NCBI GenBank assembly: GCA_963667605.2
Contig: CAXXUZ010000003.1
Span: 1,488,001 to 1,552,000 of the forward strand
Direction: 5' to 3'
Source: JADLGL01 sp963667605
GTDB lineage: Bacteria > Pseudomonadota > Alphaproteobacteria > Rhizobiales > Kaistiaceae
Length of the DNA stretch: 64,000 bases
Part shown: positions 52,391 through 61,776 of the stretch, piece after piece
How positions within the stretch are numbered: the stretch's first letter is position 1
Layout of the letters: the number at the start of each line of letters is the position of its first letter
Made by a program: the position numbers and the translations under genes
Notes under the pieces: generated by a model
Told to the model about the DNA's origin: nothing
The model's input: the letters and a program-made list of their open reading frames with translations, nothing else
Database searches by the model: none

Positions 52391-52475
52391 GGCCATGGTA
52401 GATGGTTCCGGCAGATTTGTTCAGACTGGACCATCCGGCGCCATTGGAGCCGACTCGCCGACAGGCCACTTCGAT
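52170..52475. repeat. 15-bp direct repeat around the methyltransferase fragment
   Basis: ACAGGCCACTTCGAT occurs at 52170-52184 and again at 52461-52475. The fragment lies between the copies. In both copies the sequence codes for TGHFD, so joining them would restore a continuous frame. This looks like an insertion or duplication between short repeats. Confidence 0.65.
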
Positions 52476-52556
52476 CCGTTTCCGTCCGTTAACGAGGCCA
52501 TGCAGAGCGTTCGAGGGTGGAACGGTATCGCTCCGAGCGGACATGGGCACGGCTGA
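52395..52556 (+). CDS. 53-aa open frame between broken genes
   Basis: MVDGSGRFVQTGPSGAIGADS continues into the second repeat copy (TGHFDPFPSVNEAMQSV) and stops at 52556. It may be the 3' part of the original gene before the insertion or a new small gene. No family is recognised. Confidence 0.35.
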   Translation: MVDGSGRFVQTGPSGAIGADSPTGHFDPFPSVNEAMQSVRGWNGIAPSGHGHG

Positions 52557-52670
52557 ACGATGATCTCGTCCCTGTCTGCCGGTCCTGCAAGCACCTCGTC
52601 CGACTCTGGCGTAGTGCGTTGTGGCGGCGCTCCGCCTCGTCGATGTTCCGGCGGATAGGAGCTCGGCGCC

Positions 52671-53246
52671 TTGGACAAGCTGACGATCATCAACCGCGCG
52701 CTTGTTGCCACCAGCAACGGCACCGTCACGCTGAACGATGGCACGCCGGAATGGCAGGCGGCCGATACCGCTTTTGATCGAGCGGTCGAGGAACTGATTT
52801 CAGAGCACGGCTGGCCGTTCGCCCGAACGTCGGCCGATTTGGTCAAGGCCGCCACCAATCCGTCAAAAAAATGGGACTACGCCCATCGATTGCCGACCGA
52901 CGTCCTCCATTTGAAGGGGGTCTATGTCGGCGGCTCCAAGACCGAGAATTTCGAGATCCTGGGACGCCTGGTCTGTCTGGATGCCATCAGCGGCGTCTCG
53001 GTCGAGTACATCGCCAACCCATCGGACACCTCGGCCTGGCACCCGCAAGCGAGCGCCGTGCTGACGCTGATGGTTGAGGCCGGCGTGCTGCGTGGTCTCA
53101 ACGAAGATTTTACCGAGGCCCGCCTGAAAGACGGCGATGTCGAGCTCAAGCTCGGCAAGGTACGATCGCTGGTCGATGGTGAAAATCCGGGCCACAGCAC
53201 CTTCCGCGGCGGGGCTACCGTCGCTCGCCGGCGGAGGCGCGGATAG
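52671..53246 (+). CDS. tail tubular protein A-like (gp11-type) protein
   Basis: The 191-aa product (TTG start behind AGGAG) begins DKLTIINRALVATSNGTVT and has LISEHGWPFARTSADL and KKWDYAHRLPTDVLHLKGVYV, the T7 gp11-like tail-tube family pattern. It closes the head to the tail. The next gene begins on its last base. Confidence 0.78.
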   Translation: MDKLTIINRALVATSNGTVTLNDGTPEWQAADTAFDRAVEELISEHGWPFARTSADLVKAATNPSKKWDYAHRLPTDVLHLKGVYVGGSKTENFEILGRLVCLDAISGVSVEYIANPSDTSAWHPQASAVLTLMVEAGVLRGLNEDFTEARLKDGDVELKLGKVRSLVDGENPGHSTFRGGATVARRRRRG

Positions 53247-55447
53247 TGGCCATCCCTAGTTCGATCCGGCGCCAGCGCAATTTCGTGGCCGGTCAGGTCA
53301 GCCCCGACGCCGAGCGCCGCTCGGATCTCGACATTTTCGATGCGGGCTTGAAACGGGCCCGTAATGTGCGGGCTCTGGATACCGGCGCTCTCGGCCGCCG
53401 CCCTGGGCGCAAGGTTCTCTATTTCGACGGCGGGCAACACGATTTGGTGCGCCCGATCTCGCCGACCATCTTCGATGTGACCTTCGATGCCGGCCGGTTC
53501 ACGGCGCGGCTGCAAAATGGCGGCGTCGTTTCCAATATCACAGGGTGTCCCTGGACCGCGGCGATCTTGCCGACCATCTCGTGGCAGGCGGTCGGCAAGC
53601 GAATCTTCGTCACCGCGCGCGGGATGCAGCCTCAATATCTCGAATATGATGACGCGACCGGCGTCTGGTCTCTCAACACCTTCACGTTCCGCACCGGCGT
53701 TGCTGGGCGGGTGATGGCCCCGTTCTACCGCTTCGCTGCCTCCGGCGTCACTATGAGCCCCAGCGCTCTCACTGGGTCGATTACGCTCACCGCGTCGGCT
53801 GCGGTGTTCGAGGCCGGGCATGTCGGGGTCCATTTCACCTACATGGGCCGGGAACTGCTCATCACCGCGGTTGCCGGCGGCGGCCTCAGCGCCACAGCGA
53901 GTGTGATCGAGGATCTGCCGCCGACGTTCCGGCTGACGCTCGACAACGTCGACGGCTTCTCGGTCGGTGAAACCGTCGAAGGCGAGGACTCGAACACCGT
54001 CGGCGAAATCACCTCAGTCGATGCGCGCCGCAAACATGTCTACGTCACGGTCTCGAACAATTATTCGGGCTTCGACATTGCCGGGAAAGAGTACATCGTT
54101 GCCGATGAGGGGCGCGGGAAGCTCTCAGCCCAGTCGGCCGACACCACCCACCGCGCGATCCTGCAGTGGAAAGAGCAGTTCATGTCGGCCCACCGGGGCT
54201 GGCCCGGCTCGGTCTCCTTCGACGCGCAGCGCCTGATCCTTTGCGACTTCCCTCAGATAGAGGAAGCTGTGATTTGGAGCGCGATCGACGCTCCCGACGA
54301 CATCGACACAGCCAGCTCCGCCGCCGATGCGGCGATCTTCACCTACGTGCCCCGAACCTGCCGGGTCTACCAAGTCATCGGCGGCGCCGATCAATTCGTT
54401 CTGACCGACGCCGGCTGCTTCTACGTGCCGATCTCGGCATCGGCGCCGCTGACCCAGGCCAACGCCCGGTTCCGGCCGATCACCAGCAACGCGGCCGCCA
54501 ATATCCGTGCGGTGCTTGCCGAGGACAGCGTGATCTTCGTGGGATCGGAGCTCAATCGGCTGTTCGCGCTCTACCCGACCGGTCAGAATACCGCTCCCTA
54601 CAAGGTGGTCTCCCTCACCGACTTTCACGCGGAACTGTTCTCCGGCCCGGTCTCGATCGCGGTCGCCGACGGCTCCGACGCTGCGCCGGGCCGGCATATC
54701 TACGTCGTCAACGATGATGGCATGATGATCGTTGGCCGCTACCGCCAGGGCGAGGATTTCGTCGGCTGGTTCCCCTGGGACAGCACCGGGTTGGTGACAG
54801 CCGTTGCGGCCCGCTTCGGATCCGTCATCGTCGCCGTGACCTATTCAGCCGGCAATACCGTCGAAGCGCTGGACGACACCAAGAAGCTCGACGGCACGAT
54901 CGAGCTCTCCGACTTCTCCGGCAACGACGTGATCGCGCTTTCGACCGGCGAGGCCATCGGCACGTCGACGGGCGAGGAGATCGTCACCGAATCGGGGGCG
55001 CTGATCCCGTTTGCCGGGACGACGATGTACGGCTGGGCCGATGGCTTCTATTTGGGCGAGATTCCGGTTGACGCCGAGGGCCGGGTTGATTTCCCGACCG
55101 GCTACACCGATCGCGAGGTCGGTTGGCTGTTCACGCCGGAGGTCGAGCCGTTCGTCCCGACCTTCGAGGGCGGCGAGGATTTCGGCCAGGCCGCCCGGAG
55201 GCGCAAAGTCTCGCGCGTGATCGTGACGGTCCGCGACACGCAAACATTCATCGCCGACGGGCACGAGTTCAGCCACCAATTCGCCAGCTACCAGATCGGC
55301 GACGAGATGGGCGACCCGCGGCCGGCGCGGAACGACACCTATCGCTATCGGCAATTGGGGCGAAGTTTCGACCCGCGCGTGAACATCCGGCAACCAATCC
55401 CGGGCGGCTTCACCCTGGTCGAGCTGTCGGTGCAAGTGACGATATGA
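53246..55447 (+). CDS. tail tubular protein B-like (gp12-type) tail protein
   Basis: The 733-aa product starts SSIRRQRNFVAGQVSPDAERRSD and continues GLKRARNVRALDTGALGRRPG, then a long beta-rich body (TDAGCFYVPISASAPLTQA and KVVSLTDFHAELF). This start is typical of the gp12/BPP-1 tail tubular B family. It pairs with the gp11-like gene directly upstream. Confidence 0.8.
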   Translation: MAIPSSIRRQRNFVAGQVSPDAERRSDLDIFDAGLKRARNVRALDTGALGRRPGRKVLYFDGGQHDLVRPISPTIFDVTFDAGRFTARLQNGGVVSNITGCPWTAAILPTISWQAVGKRIFVTARGMQPQYLEYDDATGVWSLNTFTFRTGVAGRVMAPFYRFAASGVTMSPSALTGSITLTASAAVFEAGHVGVHFTYMGRELLITAVAGGGLSATASVIEDLPPTFRLTLDNVDGFSVGETVEGEDSNTVGEITSVDARRKHVYVTVSNNYSGFDIAGKEYIVADEGRGKLSAQSADTTHRAILQWKEQFMSAHRGWPGSVSFDAQRLILCDFPQIEEAVIWSAIDAPDDIDTASSAADAAIFTYVPRTCRVYQVIGGADQFVLTDAGCFYVPISASAPLTQANARFRPITSNAAANIRAVLAEDSVIFVGSELNRLFALYPTGQNTAPYKVVSLTDFHAELFSGPVSIAVADGSDAAPGRHIYVVNDDGMMIVGRYRQGEDFVGWFPWDSTGLVTAVAARFGSVIVAVTYSAGNTVEALDDTKKLDGTIELSDFSGNDVIALSTGEAIGTSTGEEIVTESGALIPFAGTTMYGWADGFYLGEIPVDAEGRVDFPTGYTDREVGWLFTPEVEPFVPTFEGGEDFGQAARRRKVSRVIVTVRDTQTFIADGHEFSHQFASYQIGDEMGDPRPARNDTYRYRQLGRSFDPRVNIRQPIPGGFTLVELSVQVTI

Positions 55448-55462
55448 CCGAGGGAGCAATGA

Positions 55463-55906
55463 ATGGCTAACGCACCTTGGATCCTCCCGGCGATCGGCTT
55501 GGGGCTCACCGGCACGTCGATGATCCTGAAGGGCGTCGGCCAGAAGAAGGCGAACGAATCGGAGGCCGACAAGTCGATCTTCGCCTTCCGGGTCGGCCAG
55601 GTGCAGGCCAAGCAGACCGACACGGCCCTTCGCAACGAACTGGCAGTCACGCGAAGCAACATCCGCGCGATCATGGCCTCGCGCGGGTCCCCGGTCGATA
55701 GTCCTGCCGCCGAGGCCTTCATCCGCGGCGAGGAAACAGCATCCGATCGAGACCGGCACATTGCAGTCTCCAATGCGCGCCTGCAGGCCAATGCGTCGGG
55801 TCTGGACGCCTTTGCGTTCAGGCGTGCCGCCAGGTGGTCGTTGATAGGCGGGGTGGCCGGTGGCCTTGGCCAGTTCGCTCAGATCGGAGGGCTCAACTTT
55901 GGCTAG
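55463..55906 (+). CDS. small internal virion protein (gp14-like)
   Basis: The 147-aa product has a Gly-rich hydrophobic start (PWILPAIGLGLTGTSMILKG), a helix (ADKSIFAFRVGQVQAKQTDTALRNE) and RSNIRAIMASRGSP, and a hydrophobic end. Such small proteins stand between the tail tube and the giant internal proteins in T7/BPP-1-like phages. The next gene starts 8 bp inside its end. Confidence 0.65.
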   Translation: MANAPWILPAIGLGLTGTSMILKGVGQKKANESEADKSIFAFRVGQVQAKQTDTALRNELAVTRSNIRAIMASRGSPVDSPAAEAFIRGEETASDRDRHIAVSNARLQANASGLDAFAFRRAARWSLIGGVAGGLGQFAQIGGLNFG

Positions 55907-58900
55907 GCTCCCGCAGGTTCCTCGCCGAGGAGTGACACTGCAGGCACCGTCATCGCGGGCGTCTGGCGCGACGATCGCCTCGCCCTATCAGGTCATGGCC
56001 GAGGCCCTTGGGTCGATCGGCCAGACCGTCAAAGGGGCGGCCAACGCCGAGGCGGGCATCCAGGGCCAGAACGCGATCGCGCGGGATGTGGATGGCAGTC
56101 TCCGCGTCCAGTTCATGTCGAACGTGACCGAGTTCGGGCGCAACTATAACCGCGCCGCCTCACAGGCCTATCTCGCCCGGCTGTCGAACGATATGCGAGA
56201 CAAGGCGCAGGCGCTCTCCCTCGAGGCGAACGGCGACGTTGCCTTCTTTCAGGAAGCGTGGGTCGGCTATCAGACCGGCATTCTGGACCTGGCGCCGGCC
56301 GAGACCCAGGGCGCCGTTCTGGCGATGCTCGAGGAGATCGGGGGCCAGCAATATCGCGGCATCGAATCGGCCCGCTACAACGCCGACATCGGCGAGGCCC
56401 GCGATACGATCGTGGCGCAGCGCGGGATCCTCGCGGAGGAGCTGATGGTCCTGGCCGAGGCCGGGCAAATCGATGATCCCGAGGCCCTATCGCTGGTTGC
56501 TCAATACCGCGACTTGGGGCTCGAGCTCGCCGACAATCCGGCCTTCGGGGTGGCGCTGGAAGCGCAGGAGTGGGCGGACGACAAGTTCGAGGCCAATCTG
56601 CTTGCCGCCAGGGTTCGCGGCGAGGTTGGACGGCTTTTCCCGACCAGCCCGAGGGAAGCATTGGAATATCTCCATCGAAATTTGATCGAGCCAACCTATG
56701 ACGAGCTGCCGCTGAGCCCGGAGGAGAGGCGCGCGGCCGTCAATGCGGGGATGCAGCAATACAGTGCTTCCTCGTCCGCCTATCGGCTGGGGATCGATGC
56801 CAACCGCACCGCCACCGATGCGATCCTCTCGATGCTCAAGGACAGCCAACTGCCATACAATCTGCAAGAGGTTGCCGGCGCGATCGAGGCCAGTATTACC
56901 GCCGGCGACTTCGTCCGAGCGGTAGAGCTGCAGATGTGGGCCGCCATCCGAGAAAGCGTCGGCGGCCTGATCCGGCAACCGGCGGCGGCTGCCGCAGCCG
57001 AGGTCGAAGCCCATTTTGCCGTCGCAGGCGGGACCACAACCGGGTTTCTCGAAGATCGCGGTGCCGGCCTCAACGTCGAGGGGATCAACCCTGTCTTTGC
57101 CGCAAATGTCGCACTGGCGCTCGAGGCGGCCGAGATGGCGACCGGCGAGAGCGCTCAGATCAATTCCCTGGTCCGATCAAATGAGCGGCAGGCCCAGCTT
57201 TACGCCAACTTCACGCAAGAGCCGGTCGTCTACAATGGCATCACCTACCAGCCCGGCGCGGCCGGGGGGCTCGCCGCGCCGCCGGGGGGCTCGCGGCACA
57301 ATGTCGGAGCGGCGGTCGATATTCAGGCCGGCGCGGTTCTCGATTGGCTGCACGAGCACGCGGCCGAGTTCGGCCTTGAGTTCCTGCCCGGCAACGCCTT
57401 CACCGCGGATCCGGGCCACATGCAGCTCGCCGGTGGCATACCGGCGGCGAGGATCCCGATCACGCCGGAGCTGTTGCGGGCGCAGCGCGACGCTTTGCGG
57501 CCGATCTTCATCGGAGCACTGGAACGAGCCGAATTTCTCGTCCGAGAGAATTTCGGCGCCGATTTGAACATGGTGGACACGCTCGTAAGTCTGAGACGAG
57601 CGGTCGATGATCCGGCCCTGACGCGACGGCTGGCCGACGTGATCGTGCGCTCGATGGGCAATGGCATGGTCAACGGGATCACCGCAACGCAGGGCGAGCT
57701 GATTCTGGGCGATCTGACGACGTCCGGTGCTGCCGGTGATGAATATGTCAAGGCGCTATTGCGCGACCAGATCGCAGCCAATGTGGCCCATCATGCCGAT
57801 TTGCTGGAGAACAACCCTTACATGCTCGGCCTCGAGCGTGGCCTGTACGACTTTGCGCCGATCGATTTTACAAGCAATGAGACGCTGAGCGAATCGCTCG
57901 GCCGGCGTGAGGCCGAGTTGGCAATGTTGCCGGAGGCGCTCGACGGCCGGATCTTCGGCCTGCTGATGCCGGAGGAGGTCACCCAGCTCGCCCAGGAATT
58001 CGCTGCCAGGCCGATCGAGCAGCAAATCCCGCTGGTGGCCGGCGTGGTCGGAGCGATCGGCGATCCCAATGTGCTGACCGCGACATTGGCGCAGCTCGGC
58101 GGCGGCGAGGGGCACATGCTGGCGTTTGCGGGCGGTCTCTACCGGTTCGACCCGGAGGCCGCCACCGGGATCCTTCGCGGTCGGAGGCTCGAGGCGCTTG
58201 AGCCGGACCGCGCCCCCCATCAGGTCGATTGGGAAAACCGGATGAACGCCGACCTCGACCCCGAGATATTCCCGCTCGGCGTGGGCGGGGTCGAGATGCG
58301 AAACCAACTCATCGAGGCAATCCGTTTCCGGTATATCGACCTTGCTTACGGTCACGGGCTCGAGAAAGGCATCGTGAACGCTGGACTTGCCCAGCAAGCG
58401 ATCGCCGAAGTCACCGGCAACCTACTCAACTTCAACAGCCGCCAGATCGTCGCTCCCGTCCACGGAATGACGCAGCGCCAGTTCGACAATCTGATCGGCC
58501 GCGTGCCTTCGGCGGCGATGGCGGGGGCGACCACCACCAATGGCCAGCCGGTGACCTGGCGGTTTCTCACCGGCAATTTGATCTTCGGAGAGCAGCGCTA
58601 CCTTCGTAGCTTTGGCGACGGGACCTACATCATTCAGCTCGGCGGCGATGTTGGCGCTCAATTCGTCAGTGACGGCGAGGGCGGTCTATTCGTTCTCGAT
58701 CTCGGCGCCGTCGTGCGTGGCGAGTTCGGCACCCGGCCTCCTGCCGAGGTCGCGCCCGACGCAGATTTTGAGGTTGACCCACCAGCCGGCGCCCCGCGGC
58801 CAGGCGGTTGGCCCGAGGTTGGCCCCGAGGTTGGCTCCGAGGTTGATCCCGAAGTCGAACCGTCTCCCGGCGAGACGCCACCACGCGGTCTCGACCCCGC

Positions 58901-59339
58901 CGCGCTCGAAGAAATCGGCGTTGATCCGGCCGCTCTAGCGGCGGCGGGGGTCAATGTGGCGATGCCTAAGCCGCCGGCGCCAGGCCAGCAGGGTCCAGAC
59001 GAGACAGAGGACACTTACCGAGCGCGGATTCGGCAATGGTTTGAGGGCATGACGCCGACGCAGCGGGCTACGCTCGAGAGAGACTTCACGCTCAATGACG
59101 TTCAGCGTGAAGTGCTGCGAGAGATCGGGGAAGGGGCGGGACCGATGCCGGAGAAGGACGAGCAGGTGCAGCCCCGCCCCTGGGTGAATGTGCAATTCAA
59201 CGATGTAGGCCCCGACATGGTGGCCGAGATCGAAGCCTGGGCGGCCGCCAACGACCGTACGGTTGAGGAGGTGATCTGGGATATGGCCGCGCTCTACGGA
59301 CGCCAGCCGGCAGAAGTTCGCGCCAAACTGGGGCTCTAG
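55899..59339 (+). CDS. giant internal virion protein with M15-type peptidase domain
   Basis: From the TTG at 55899 (GGAGG 8 bp upstream) the product is ~1,146 aa. Most of it is helical. A domain at ~residues 390-500 carries the zinc-peptidase pattern of the M15 family: NSLVRSNERQAQLY, then GGSRHNVGAAVDIQ (His and Asp), ending DPGHMQLAGG (second His). M15 peptidases cut peptidoglycan peptides. In a virion protein this points to opening the cell wall during DNA entry. A Pro/Glu-rich stretch with PEVGPEVG repeats lies near residues 965-985. Confidence 0.78.
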   Translation: MARLPQVPRRGVTLQAPSSRASGATIASPYQVMAEALGSIGQTVKGAANAEAGIQGQNAIARDVDGSLRVQFMSNVTEFGRNYNRAASQAYLARLSNDMRDKAQALSLEANGDVAFFQEAWVGYQTGILDLAPAETQGAVLAMLEEIGGQQYRGIESARYNADIGEARDTIVAQRGILAEELMVLAEAGQIDDPEALSLVAQYRDLGLELADNPAFGVALEAQEWADDKFEANLLAARVRGEVGRLFPTSPREALEYLHRNLIEPTYDELPLSPEERRAAVNAGMQQYSASSSAYRLGIDANRTATDAILSMLKDSQLPYNLQEVAGAIEASITAGDFVRAVELQMWAAIRESVGGLIRQPAAAAAAEVEAHFAVAGGTTTGFLEDRGAGLNVEGINPVFAANVALALEAAEMATGESAQINSLVRSNERQAQLYANFTQEPVVYNGITYQPGAAGGLAAPPGGSRHNVGAAVDIQAGAVLDWLHEHAAEFGLEFLPGNAFTADPGHMQLAGGIPAARIPITPELLRAQRDALRPIFIGALERAEFLVRENFGADLNMVDTLVSLRRAVDDPALTRRLADVIVRSMGNGMVNGITATQGELILGDLTTSGAAGDEYVKALLRDQIAANVAHHADLLENNPYMLGLERGLYDFAPIDFTSNETLSESLGRREAELAMLPEALDGRIFGLLMPEEVTQLAQEFAARPIEQQIPLVAGVVGAIGDPNVLTATLAQLGGGEGHMLAFAGGLYRFDPEAATGILRGRRLEALEPDRAPHQVDWENRMNADLDPEIFPLGVGGVEMRNQLIEAIRFRYIDLAYGHGLEKGIVNAGLAQQAIAEVTGNLLNFNSRQIVAPVHGMTQRQFDNLIGRVPSAAMAGATTTNGQPVTWRFLTGNLIFGEQRYLRSFGDGTYIIQLGGDVGAQFVSDGEGGLFVLDLGAVVRGEFGTRPPAEVAPDADFEVDPPAGAPRPGGWPEVGPEVGSEVDPEVEPSPGETPPRGLDPAALEEIGVDPAALAAAGVNVAMPKPPAPGQQGPDETEDTYRARIRQWFEGMTPTQRATLERDFTLNDVQREVLREIGEGAGPMPEKDEQVQPRPWVNVQFNDVGPDMVAEIEAWAAANDRTVEEVIWDMAALYGRQPAEVRAKLGL

Positions 59340-59363
59340 GAATGCCGCCCGACGCTGGCCCCG

Positions 59364-61670
59364 ATGCTTGATCTGTTCGCCGATGCCCAACGTGCAACGC
59401 GCGCCTTCGGTGGCGCGCGTCTGGCCGAGGATCTGCGGCCGACGCCGATGGAAACGATCGGCGCCGGCATTGTCCGTCGGATGGTCACGGAGCCGCAAAT
59501 CAGCGAGATCATCCGCTACGAAATAGTGCAGGAACGGATCAACGAATTCTACCGGGAGACCGGCCGGGACGAAATCCGCAACCCGTTCACGCTGTCGCTG
59601 CCGGGGGCCTGGGAGAACGCCAGCCGGCAATATAACGAATGGGCGGCCGAGACCGACCGCGATCCGTTCCCGACCGAAGAAGAAATGGACGGCCTGGTGC
59701 TGGACTGGCAGCGCGGCGTTTACCAGGAAAAGACCGAAACCCTTGAGGCGGGCGGCGGCTTGGCCCGGTTTATCGGTGAAGTCGGGGCCGATCTTGGCGA
59801 TCCGATCATTGCCGGAAGCCTGATGTTCGGCGCCGCCTGGGCCACCGGAATCATCAAGACCGCCGTCACGGAGGCGGGGCTGGGGTTTGGGGCCGAAGTC
59901 GTTTCCGGCCTGCTCCGGCTCGGTCAAACGCAGACGCTCGATCCCGATTTCACCTTTGGCGATGTCTTGCGCGAATCGACGACCGCCGGAGCGGGAGGTC
60001 TCGTTCTCGGCGGCGGGATCAAAGCGATAGCGGCGGTGTGGAATTTGGTGCGTGGCGCGAGGACCTGGAACGCCACCGTTCGCGATGCCGGCGAGATGAC
60101 CGAGCGCGCCGCTGCACGAGCGGTTCCCGGCCGAACGCCCCAGCAAGAGCAAGCCAGGGCCGAGGCCGCAGCTCAGGCAACGCTTGATCTGCAAGCGGAG
60201 ATGCCGATCACCCGCCCGCCGGCGGCCGTGGCCGACGCCAATGCTCGGGTCGGCAGGGTGTTCGATGCGTCGGGTCGAGAGATTGAGGTCGAATATCAGG
60301 TTGTCGAGCTCGCCGACCTGATCGTGTCCAATCTTCCCGATTTCAGGGTCAATCCGCATTTCCCGGGCCATCTGCAGCCACGGGATCGGACCCGAGCGCC
60401 GAGCCAGGATCAAGTCACCGACATCGCGACGAACCTTGAGCCGGAGCGCCTTGGAGTGTCGGCCGAAGCGGCCGGCGGAGCGCCGATCGCCGGGCCCGAT
60501 CTTGTTGTCGAGTCCGGCAATGCGAGGGTGCTGGCGATCCAGCGCGCCTATCGATTGGCGGGGGACCAGGCGGCGGCCTATCGAGCCTTCTTGCAGCGCC
60601 AGGGGTTCGACGTTTCCGACATGGCCGAGCCGGTGATGATCGCCCGCCGGGTCACCGATCTTGATGATGCCGCACGTCTGGACTTCGTGACCGCCGCCAA
60701 CCGATCGCAGACCCTTCGCATGGGCGCGACCGAAACCGCGCTGGCCGATGCCCGGCTGCTCGATGAGACGCTGATTTCTCGGCTGGTGCCCGGTGACATC
60801 GAGGCCGCCGCCAATCGTCCATTCGTCCGTGGTTTTGTGGATAAGTTGCCGTCCGGTGAGCGCGGCGAAATGATGGGCGCCGGCGGGACGCTCAGCCAAG
60901 AAGGGATTCGCCGGATCCGTGGCGCCCTGCTCGGCCGAGCCTATGGCGATCCAAGGTTGCTCGACCGGGTCCTTGAGAACACCGACAGCAACATTCGCTC
61001 GATCGGCAACGCAATGGCCGACGCCGCCGGGCCCTGGACGATCATGCGGGACGCCGTTGCTCGAGGTGATTTGCCTCCGGGCATGAACATCACCGAGGAC
61101 CTGTTGGGCGCGGTTCGGGTCGTAATGCGGGCCCGCGACGCGCGCCGGCCGATCGCCGAGTTCGCCGATCAAGGGGAGTTCCTGGGCGGCCCGTCCGAAA
61201 TCTCGAAGCTGCTGCTGCGAGGGATGTTCCGCGCCAATTTCAAGAGCCCGGCGGCCCGGCCCAAGATCGCGGGGATGCTCCGCTTATATACCGATGAGGC
61301 GCTGAAGAATACCGCCGGCGGGCGGCTGTTTGGCGAACCGCTGGGTGCCAACGCCGTGCTGGCCGCGAGCCTTCGAAAGGCTGAGCGCGAGGATCTGTTC
61401 GCCGCGGCGATGGAGCAAACGACACCGGAGAAGATCGACGAATTGTCCGAGTCGGCCGAGGCAAAAGAAGCGGTGGTTCGTCAGGCTGAGGAATTGAGCC
61501 AGGGCGACAAACCGGTCATGGTGGCGCGAGGGCGTGGCGACGATGCCGACGGGGACGCCGTCTATGAGGGACGGTCTCTGGATGAGGTGTTCGACGAGGT
61601 CGATGGTGAGATCGTCACGGCGAAGGACATCGAGGACTGCGCCACCGGCAAGCTGGTCGATGAGGACTGA
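59364..61670 (+). CDS. large polyvalent-type internal protein with DdrB/ParB-like domain
   Basis: The 768-aa product has a helical N-terminal part (AWENASRQYNEWAAETDRD), a hydrophobic stretch (GADLGDPIIAGSLMFGAAWATG), and at ~residues 310-420 the DdrB-like/ParB-superfamily pattern: EYQVVELADLIVSN, NPHFPGHLQPRDRTR, then VVESGNARVLAIQRAY. Such domains occur in proteins injected with phage DNA and linked to protection from restriction. The C-terminus is acidic. A near-parS site follows its stop directly. Confidence 0.75.
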   Translation: MLDLFADAQRATRAFGGARLAEDLRPTPMETIGAGIVRRMVTEPQISEIIRYEIVQERINEFYRETGRDEIRNPFTLSLPGAWENASRQYNEWAAETDRDPFPTEEEMDGLVLDWQRGVYQEKTETLEAGGGLARFIGEVGADLGDPIIAGSLMFGAAWATGIIKTAVTEAGLGFGAEVVSGLLRLGQTQTLDPDFTFGDVLRESTTAGAGGLVLGGGIKAIAAVWNLVRGARTWNATVRDAGEMTERAAARAVPGRTPQQEQARAEAAAQATLDLQAEMPITRPPAAVADANARVGRVFDASGREIEVEYQVVELADLIVSNLPDFRVNPHFPGHLQPRDRTRAPSQDQVTDIATNLEPERLGVSAEAAGGAPIAGPDLVVESGNARVLAIQRAYRLAGDQAAAYRAFLQRQGFDVSDMAEPVMIARRVTDLDDAARLDFVTAANRSQTLRMGATETALADARLLDETLISRLVPGDIEAAANRPFVRGFVDKLPSGERGEMMGAGGTLSQEGIRRIRGALLGRAYGDPRLLDRVLENTDSNIRSIGNAMADAAGPWTIMRDAVARGDLPPGMNITEDLLGAVRVVMRARDARRPIAEFADQGEFLGGPSEISKLLLRGMFRANFKSPAARPKIAGMLRLYTDEALKNTAGGRLFGEPLGANAVLAASLRKAEREDLFAAAMEQTTPEKIDELSESAEAKEAVVRQAEELSQGDKPVMVARGRGDDADGDAVYEGRSLDEVFDEVDGEIVTAKDIEDCATGKLVDED

Positions 61671-61686
61671 TGTTTCACGTGAGGCA
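61671..61686. promoter_or_regulatory. near-match to the ParB site parS
   Basis: TGTTTCACGTGAGGCA matches the Caulobacter parS TGTTTCACGTGAAACA at 14 of 16 positions and begins on the first base after the preceding stop. Chance is possible for one site; its place after a ParB-like domain gene makes it notable. Confidence 0.35.
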
Positions 61687-61708
61687 AAGAGAGAACGAGG
61701 GGCGGCCG

Positions 61709-61752
61709 ACGTTACTTTTTCCCGCCTCGAATGAGGGACCAAAAAGTAACGT
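61709..61752. repeat. 12-bp perfect inverted repeat, likely terminator
   Basis: ACGTTACTTTTT and AAAAAGTAACGT flank a 20-nt loop between the two large internal protein genes. The stem contains the T-run, so it may act as a weak terminator or processing site that sets the ratio of the two proteins. Confidence 0.5.
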
Positions 61753-61776
61753 GGTGCCAAGCATAACGGTCAGATC

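Noticed and set aside
58935..61172. 745-codon open frame on the minus strand
   Set aside because: It lies across the 3' end of the peptidase-domain gene and the DdrB-like gene; its composition is Arg/Gly/His-rich and it has no recognisable domain, as expected for the reverse of high-GC genes.
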